From Bacillota bacterium (GTDB lineage Bacteria; Bacillota; Clostridia; Clostridiales; Clostridiaceae): DNA of 12,045 bases. Where the stretch lies: contig JAEZDX010000313.1 in the NCBI GenBank assembly GCA_023417975.1, positions 1 through 12,045 on the forward strand, read 5' to 3'. The notes under the pieces were generated by a model. The model did not search any database. It saw nothing but the letters and a program-made list of their open reading frames with translations, and was not told where the DNA came from. Position 1 is the stretch's first letter, and every line of letters begins with the position of its first letter. Position numbers and translations under genes: made by a program. Below are positions 7,151 to 12,045 of this stretch, one piece after another.

Positions 7151-9574
7151 TTATCTTGTTCCTCCATTATTACCTTGGGATGGATCATTGTTTCCTGTTC
7201 CGCTGCCTTGGTTATTGCTGCCGTTAGTATTATTATTTGTAGCACCGTTATTTTCTGTATTTCCGGAGTTTCCATTCTGAGTATTTCCGCCCTGATTGGA
7301 AGTATCACCGCCGTTTTGGTTTGTTCCTGTTTGATTCTGCCCTTGAGTTTCCAAAGTTCCCTTCACTACATTTAATGTATCAGTCTTTGCCTTTATTCTA
7401 TCCAGAAAAGACTGTTTTTTATCCTGAGGCAGCTTATCTACTGAAGTTTGAGCTGTCTGAAGTGCAGCAGCTGCCTTGTCATAATCGTTTTTGGAAGTAA
7501 TCTGAACATTTTCATAAGCGGATACAGCAGCTTCTGCATCATTTAATAAAGCTTGTGCTTGTGCCAGCTGGGCATTCTTTATTGACTGTGGTACTTGGAA
7601 GTCTTTTACCTCCAGTCCTGTATTTGCCTTATTCATAAAGTCTCGCCATATAGGCCCCGGATATTTAGCACCTGAAAGTCCTTTTATTACAGCAGGAGTG
7701 TCAGCTCCAACCCAAACTACTGTAGTTAAATATGGTGTATACCCTGCAAACCAACCATCCTTGGATTCACTTGTTGTACCTGTTTTTGCAGCTGCCGGCA
7801 TATCTTTTAACGTCAATCCATAACCGGTAGCTCCAGGTTGAGTTAATACCCCTTTTAACACATCAGTTATTCTATAGGCAGTTTCTTCCTTGTATATCCT
7901 TTCCTTCTGCTTCCCATTCTCATACAGTAGTTCCCCACTATTGCCTGTAATCTTTCTTATACAGGTAGGTTGTATATATTCTCCTCCCCTAGCTAAGGCC
8001 GCATATCCGCCCGCCATCTCTACAGGCGTGGCTCCATGTGTAAAACCTCCAATGGATATGATTGGATTATTATCCTCTTTTACAAGGTGTGCAAAATCCA
8101 ATTTGTAGAGATATTCGGTAGCATACTGAATTCCTTCTTTTGAAATCAACTGATAAGGAATAGTGTTTAGTGACAATTCTATAGCTCTTCTAAGTGTAAC
8201 ATCACCAAAGAAGGTGTTTTCAGCATTCTTCGGTCCATTTTGAATAAAGTGATCATTCATAATATCATCAGGAGTGTAGCCCTTGTCAAAGGCCGGTCCA
8301 TATACAAGTAATGGTTTTATAGCCGAACCAGGCTGTCTTACTGCTGAAAATGCTCTGTTAAAGTAATTTGTCACATCCTTCTGACTTCTTCCTCCAACCA
8401 TGGCAATAACCTGTCCTGTGCTGTTGTCAATACATACAGCAGCTCCCTGTACTTTGTACAGCTTTGTCTTTTCATCAGTATCTTTAAAGTTACTAAGCTT
8501 ATTATCCAAGCTTTCCTGAAGACTGTTCTGCTTATCTATATCAAAGCTCGTATATAACTTATAGCCTCCTGTTCTTATCTTCTTGTTATAATCTTCATAC
8601 GCGGCATTGTAATCATCATCATACTTATTTTTCTCCTCATCTGAAGCGAACTTATACTTAAAATCAAAGCCGTCAAATTGCATCATAGCCCTCACCGCAC
8701 AATCAATGGCATAGGTTGTCATATAATTATCTGCAGTATTATTTGAAGGCTGATAATTCAGCGTTACTTTCGTATTAATTGCCTCATTATACTGCTGTTC
8801 AGTAATATATTTTTGCTCCTTCATATTTTTGAGCATAAGCTTCTGCCTGTCTACTACATGATCATAATTTTTTAATGGATTATAATATGTAGGATTATTA
8901 GGTATCGCAGCTATAAACGCGTCCTCTGCAAGGCTCAATTGATTCAATGGCTTATTAAAATATAGCTCTGCTGCCGATGCAGCACTGTAGGCACCATTAC
9001 TGTAGTTTATATTATTCACATAAAATTCAAGGATCTGCTCTTTTTTAAACATCTTTTCGAGCTGCAGTGAGATTCTCATTTCAGTATATTTACGTTCCAA
9101 AGTTCTATCCTGCGTCAAAAGCACGTTCTTAACCAATTGTTGTGTTATAGTACTACCGCCTTGAGTGACCTTTCCTCTATTAACTACCATTGAATATACG
9201 GCTCTTGACAAGCCTTTAATACTTACTCCATTATGCTTAAAAAAATCTTTGTCTTCTGTGGCAATAAATGCATATTTCAAGTAGTTAGGTATTTCCTCAT
9301 ACTTACTATATATGAAGTCATGAACAGCAAGCTTTGCTATTTCTTTATCATCTTTATCGTATACAATAGTAGGAGATACTCGTCTAAAGGTTTCAGTATT
9401 CACACCTGTCAATTTCTCATTTACTTCCTTATTTGCTGCACTTATGTCTTTCCAGCTAAAGATTAATACATATGTTGCAATGGAAAGCACCATTAACAGC
9501 ATAAATAATAATGAAATTTTAAAAAATTTTGCAAGCCTTTTCTTTTTCTTTTTGGATTTACTCTTTTTTCTCAT
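7151..9574 (-). CDS. Bifunctional class A penicillin-binding protein (PBP1A-like: GT51 transglycosylase plus transpeptidase)
   Basis: The 807-residue product polymerises lipid II into glycan strands and cross-links the stem peptides on the outer face of the membrane. From ATG 9574: a Lys-rich cytoplasmic start, one membrane anchor at about 17-39, then GT51 with EDKDFFKHNG (catalytic Glu107), GGSTITQQ 139-146, RKYTEMRISLQLE about 161-173, and ILEFYVNN...GAYSAASAA. The transpeptidase domain has SAIK (Ser417, Lys420), SLN (468-470) and KTGT (597-600), all intact. After it come a helical, Ala/Gln-rich linker (about 666-742) and a tail rich in Asn, Gly, Gln, Thr and Ser (745-807). AAGGAAGGGA (9590-9581) lies just upstream of ATG 9574; the longer frame from 9628 passes through this site and is rejected. 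Monocistronic by its own terminator. No convincing promoter found upstream. Confidence 0.95.
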   Translation of the reverse strand: MRKKSKSKKKKKRLAKFFKISLLFMLLMVLSIATYVLIFSWKDISAANKEVNEKLTGVNTETFRRVSPTIVYDKDDKEIAKLAVHDFIYSKYEEIPNYLKYAFIATEDKDFFKHNGVSIKGLSRAVYSMVVNRGKVTQGGSTITQQLVKNVLLTQDRTLERKYTEMRISLQLEKMFKKEQILEFYVNNINYSNGAYSAASAAELYFNKPLNQLSLAEDAFIAAIPNNPTYYNPLKNYDHVVDRQKLMLKNMKEQKYITEQQYNEAINTKVTLNYQPSNNTADNYMTTYAIDCAVRAMMQFDGFDFKYKFASDEEKNKYDDDYNAAYEDYNKKIRTGGYKLYTSFDIDKQNSLQESLDNKLSNFKDTDEKTKLYKVQGAAVCIDNSTGQVIAMVGGRSQKDVTNYFNRAFSAVRQPGSAIKPLLVYGPAFDKGYTPDDIMNDHFIQNGPKNAENTFFGDVTLRRAIELSLNTIPYQLISKEGIQYATEYLYKLDFAHLVKEDNNPIISIGGFTHGATPVEMAGGYAALARGGEYIQPTCIRKITGNSGELLYENGKQKERIYKEETAYRITDVLKGVLTQPGATGYGLTLKDMPAAAKTGTTSESKDGWFAGYTPYLTTVVWVGADTPAVIKGLSGAKYPGPIWRDFMNKANTGLEVKDFQVPQSIKNAQLAQAQALLNDAEAAVSAYENVQITSKNDYDKAAAALQTAQTSVDKLPQDKKQSFLDRIKAKTDTLNVVKGTLETQGQNQTGTNQNGGDTSNQGGNTQNGNSGNTENNGATNNNTNGSNNQGSGTGNNDPSQGNNGGTR

Positions 9575-9580
9575 AAGTCG

Positions 9581-9590
9581 TCCCTTCCTT
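9581..9590 (-). promoter_or_regulatory. Ribosome binding site that decides the PBP start
   Basis: AAGGAAGGGA on the minus strand, 6 nt from its end to ATG 9574 (8 nt from the GGAAGG core). It removes 18 residues from the longest frame. Confidence 0.75.
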
Positions 9591-9635
9591 CTGATATAGA
9601 TGTATGAGCTCATATTGAAATTTATCACTTAGGAA

Positions 9636-9653
9636 AAGCTTCTGAAGCTTCTG
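9636..9653. repeat. Tandem repeat of AAGCTTCTG (two perfect copies) in the PBP leader
   Basis: Two adjacent 9-bp copies (9636-9644, 9645-9653). The first 15 bases also form an odd-centred palindrome (AAGCTTC-T-GAAGCTT). It lies 62-79 bp upstream of the PBP start and could be a regulator site or chance. Confidence 0.35.
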
Positions 9654-9744
9654 TTTTTCAAGTAATTTATTATTATTGCTAAATCATACATCCTTAAATA
9701 CCATAAACCATCCATATACTAATACGATTACTTTTCATAATTTG

Positions 9745-9816
9745 CTCGGCACAATGTGATCCTTTTATTGTGTTCTATATAGTTAATAATAAAGTTATTC
9801 TTATGCTGTTGCCGAG
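9745..9816. repeat. Nested inverted repeats in the PBP/DUF445 intergenic region
   Basis: GC-rich arms CTCGGCA (9745-9751) and TGCCGAG (9810-9816) bracket 58 AT-rich bases. Just inside the left arm is CACAAT-N11-ATTGTG (9750-9755 / 9767-9772), which contains the short palindrome CACAATGTG (9750-9758). The right outer arm overlaps the candidate -35 of the DUF445 operon. It could be paired operators or a structured leader on the minus strand. No other gene or RNA is recognisable in 9575-9936. Confidence 0.35.
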
Positions 9817-9837
9817 TTATAATATATGGTATAAAAT
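9809..9837 (+). promoter_or_regulatory. Candidate promoter of the DUF445 pair
   Basis: TTGCCG (9809-9814), 17 nt, TAAAAT (9832-9837), about 100 bp upstream of ATG 9937. A perfect TATAAT at 9818-9823 is an alternative -10, but its -35 (TTATTC, 9795-9800) is poorer. Confidence 0.35.
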
Positions 9838-9936
9838 AAATATATTTAAATACTATATAGATGAATTGAAAGCCGTAACCAGTATAAGTTTATTTTATAT
9901 TATAACGCCACATCATTTAGGAGGCAAGTATCATAC

Positions 9937-11193
9937 ATGAATCGTTATAAAGCTACTATTATATTAATTATTGTTTCTTTAGGTTTCCTCATAACTTTTC
10001 CATTCAAAGAAAATCTGTGGGGAGGACTATTGTACAGTGCTTTTTGTGCCTCCATGATTGGCGGCTTTGCCGACTGGTATGGAGTAACTGCACTTTTTAG
10101 AAAACCTCTTGGAATACCTTTTAAAACTCAAATTATTGCAAGAAATAGAGAGGCAATTTTTGATTCCTTAAGTTCCATGGTAAGTGAAGAGCTCTTATCA
10201 AAGGATTTTTTAAGGCAGCTTGTAAGCGAATATGATGCAACTAAGCTGCTGAGTGACTATTTGCTTGTAATCTGTAACGATAAAAAGGTCGTTAATTCCT
10301 TTTGTTCCATTATGGCCGATGCTTTGGATAAACTAGATATGGATACCGCAGATACGGCATTCTCAAAAGCTGCTGTGGAAAGTCTGCATAAATTGAACAT
10401 ACCAAAAATAATGATTTCAGGCGCGGAAATATCAATGGAGAACGGATATGATGATAAAATACTGGATTTTGCAGCAAATGAAGTAATCGAGTTGGTTTCC
10501 ACAAAAGATTTTCATGCCCTTCTTTTTGATATGATAGATAAAACAAAAAAATCCTACGAAAGCGGATATAAGCGTAGAGCCTTTGTAAACACATTGGTGT
10601 TGGATGTTTTTTTACAGCTTTCTTCAGAAAGTCTCACTACTGTAATTCAGGAAAAGGTAATAGAGTATTTGAAAACTCTGAGAAATCCAACTGATATAAA
10701 CAGAAGCAAGCTAAAGCATTGGGCTTATAGTAAATTCAACTTATTCAAAACTTCAAAAGATTATCAAAATAAATTTGAAAATTGGTTTTTTGAGCAATTT
10801 AACTACTCTTTTATTCACGAACAGATAAAGAAATTTGCAGAAAGCAACAAGCAAAAGTTTTTTTCTAGCTCTGAAAATATAGAAAAGTTTACAGATTATG
10901 CTTGTATATTATTAGTTGATGTCAGTAACCGCCTTTCAAATGACGTGGAACTACAAAAAAATGTTGATGCATATATGAAGCTGGCTCTGAATAGTCTTGT
11001 CGATAAAATTCACAGCAATATAGAAGCAATTGTGAAAGAAAACTTGAATAAGTACTCGGATGATATGCTTATTGCTTTGATAGAATCAAAAGCCGGAGAT
11101 GATCTTCAATTAATAAGAATCAACGGCTCTGTAGTTGGCGGATTAGTGGGAATGTTAATTTTTATATTAACCAAATTAATACGAGGAGTATGA
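9937..11193 (+). CDS. DUF445 family membrane protein
   Basis: The 418-residue protein has an N-terminal membrane helix (about 6-22), a second hydrophobic stretch leading into the family hallmark GGFADWYGVTALFRKPLG (42-59) and RNREAIFDSLSSMV, a long helical, charged middle, and a C-terminal membrane helix (about 399-413). This both-ends-anchored design is usual for DUF445, the family of B. subtilis YheB and E. coli YjiN; the biochemical role is unknown. AGGAGG at 9919-9924 lies 12 nt before ATG 9937, a long spacing, but no better in-frame start is seen. It is first in a tandem pair, its TGA ending 2 nt before the next ATG, and is divergent from the PBP gene. Confidence 0.88.
   Translation: MNRYKATIILIIVSLGFLITFPFKENLWGGLLYSAFCASMIGGFADWYGVTALFRKPLGIPFKTQIIARNREAIFDSLSSMVSEELLSKDFLRQLVSEYDATKLLSDYLLVICNDKKVVNSFCSIMADALDKLDMDTADTAFSKAAVESLHKLNIPKIMISGAEISMENGYDDKILDFAANEVIELVSTKDFHALLFDMIDKTKKSYESGYKRRAFVNTLVLDVFLQLSSESLTTVIQEKVIEYLKTLRNPTDINRSKLKHWAYSKFNLFKTSKDYQNKFENWFFEQFNYSFIHEQIKKFAESNKQKFFSSSENIEKFTDYACILLVDVSNRLSNDVELQKNVDAYMKLALNSLVDKIHSNIEAIVKENLNKYSDDMLIALIESKAGDDLQLIRINGSVVGGLVGMLIFILTKLIRGV
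11183..11188 (+). promoter_or_regulatory. Ribosome binding site that decides the start of the second DUF445 gene
   Basis: GAGGAG lies inside the last codons of the first gene. Two in-frame ATGs follow: 11190 (1 nt away, overlapping the TGA) and 11196 (7 nt away). The second is chosen. Confidence 0.65.
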
Positions 11194-11195
11194 CT

Positions 11196-12045
11196 ATGAA
11201 AAACAAGAAAGTGGCAGACAGATTATTAATTATTTTACTGTTGGCCTTTACCTCAGTTAATGTAATAAAATATCGTATTTATGACAGCTTCTATATTGAT
11301 ATGTTGAGCTTTGTTTTAGAGGCAGCACTCATAGGAGGCATAGCAGATTGGTTCGCCATTACTGCACTTTACAAAAAGCCTTTAGGCTTTTCATGGCATA
11401 CAGCTATAATTCCCAGAAACAGAGATAAGCTCATCGATGCTGTATCCAATATAGTTGAGCATGAACTTTTAAGCCAACAGGCTATTCGTGATAAAATACA
11501 AGACATAAATTTTATAAATCTTATCATTAGCTTTATAGACAACAGTTTTGAAAGCCATAGTGTTACTTCTGAGTTCATTGAAAAGTACGGAAGTAAGCTG
11601 CTGGACTTTGTTGATACGGAAAAGTTAGCATTTGCAGCGGAAAAGGGAATTAAAACAGGACTGCATACACTTCCCATTAAAGAGCTGGTAAATAAATCGT
11701 TAATTAATTTAATGGACAGCGGTGCCTATGAGAAACCCTTAGAAGAATTAATCGATTATTTGACTGCAGTTGTAGCTACCGATAAGTCACGCCAAGAAAT
11801 ATTTGATATTATCAATGATTTGATTAACAAAAATATGGAGAATCAAAAAGGAATAAAGAAAACATTTATGAAACTCGCTCTAGGTGTTGCCGAAGGCACA
11901 GACAGCGTTAATGCAATGGATGCTGCTGTTTCCATTCAAAATGAATTACAATCCGCTCTTACCAAGCTAAAAAGCTCGGAGGACCCTAACCATATAAAAC
12001 TGCTGGCATCTATAAGAAATTCCATTGAACGGTCAGCTTCTGAAG
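11196..12045 (+). CDS. DUF445 family membrane protein, second tandem copy, partial (C-terminus beyond right edge)
   Basis: The frame is open to the window edge; 283 residues are visible. It has an N-terminal membrane helix (about 8-24), then the hallmark GGIADWFAITALYKKPLG (47-64) and IIPRNRDKLIDAV, followed by a long helical, charged region. It is clearly a paralogue of the gene just before it, with similar spacing of the hallmark, but the two diverge strongly downstream, so the duplication is old. The C-terminal membrane anchor expected for the family should lie past the edge. The 2-nt gap and the ribosome site inside the upstream gene indicate one transcript; the products may act together. 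Function unknown. Confidence 0.87.
   Translation, partial: MKNKKVADRLLIILLLAFTSVNVIKYRIYDSFYIDMLSFVLEAALIGGIADWFAITALYKKPLGFSWHTAIIPRNRDKLIDAVSNIVEHELLSQQAIRDKIQDINFINLIISFIDNSFESHSVTSEFIEKYGSKLLDFVDTEKLAFAAEKGIKTGLHTLPIKELVNKSLINLMDSGAYEKPLEELIDYLTAVVATDKSRQEIFDIINDLINKNMENQKGIKKTFMKLALGVAEGTDSVNAMDAAVSIQNELQSALTKLKSSEDPNHIKLLASIRNSIERSASE

Noticed and set aside
7126..7375. Small open frames on both strands over the PBP tail
   Set aside because: They are products of the low-complexity Asn/Gly coding repeat and have no ribosome sites.
10257..10594. Two minus-strand open frames within the first DUF445 gene
   Set aside because: Both are antisense shadows with no ribosome site or recognisable domain.
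11369..11677. Minus-strand open frame of 102 residues
   Set aside because: It is antisense to the second DUF445 gene, which carries clear family motifs.
1..12045. CRISPR array, IS element, prophage, tRNA or rRNA
   Set aside because: No spaced direct repeats, transposase motifs, terminal inverted repeats, phage genes or cloverleaf-like stretches were seen when reading both strands.

Overview
The window looks like chromosomal DNA of a low-GC, spore-forming Firmicute, most likely a clostridial relative (Ruminiclostridium/Clostridium-like). The DNA is AT-rich, ribosome binding sites are strong AGGAGG-type sequences, GTG and TTG starts occur, and the protein families fit: a YheC/YheD-type ATP-grasp relative, a clostridial-style HD-GYP protein, paired ABC exporters and a class A PBP with an Asn/Gly-rich tail. 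The genus is inferred from protein flavour, not from a marker gene.

Layout from left to right. (1) 1-898, minus strand: a YheC/YheD-like ATP-grasp-fold protein, cut at its C-terminus by the window edge, in which the expected catalytic residues appear to be lost. (2) 899-1133: a divergent promoter region. (3) 1134-2114, plus strand: a DUF2156/GNAT-like protein related to the C-terminal domain of phosphatidylglycerol lysyltransferases. (4) 2168-2200: a perfect 14-bp stem that serves as a bidirectional terminator between converging genes. (5) 2206-3270, minus: an HD-GYP c-di-GMP phosphodiesterase candidate. (6) 3418-7013, minus: two translationally coupled ABC half-transporters (7013->5283, then 5286->3418) that should form one asymmetric heterodimeric exporter. 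(7) 7091-7127: the terminator of the next gene, directly followed on the minus strand by the likely ABC promoter. (8) 7151-9574, minus: a bifunctional class A penicillin-binding protein. (9) 9575-9936: a divergent intergenic region with several inverted repeats. (10) 9937-11193 and 11196-12045, plus: two tandem DUF445 membrane proteins, the second cut by the right edge.

How the genes work together: the window is a set of envelope-related transcription units, not one pathway. The ABC pair exports an unknown substrate; the PBP polymerises and cross-links peptidoglycan; the DUF445 pair is membrane-anchored and of unknown role; HD-GYP would lower c-di-GMP; and the left-hand pair may concern sporulation or surface modification. 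The repertoire (YheC/D-like, YheH/YheI-like ABC pair, DUF445 as in YheB) recalls the Bacillus subtilis yhe region, although order and orientation differ and the inference is from memory. I see no phage, IS element, CRISPR, tRNA or rRNA. The most notable points are the apparent pseudo-ATP-grasp divergent from a GNAT-like transferase, the clean division of degenerate and consensus ATP sites in the ABC pair, and a recurrent pattern in which the longest open frame starts too close to, or upstream of, the real ribosome binding site.
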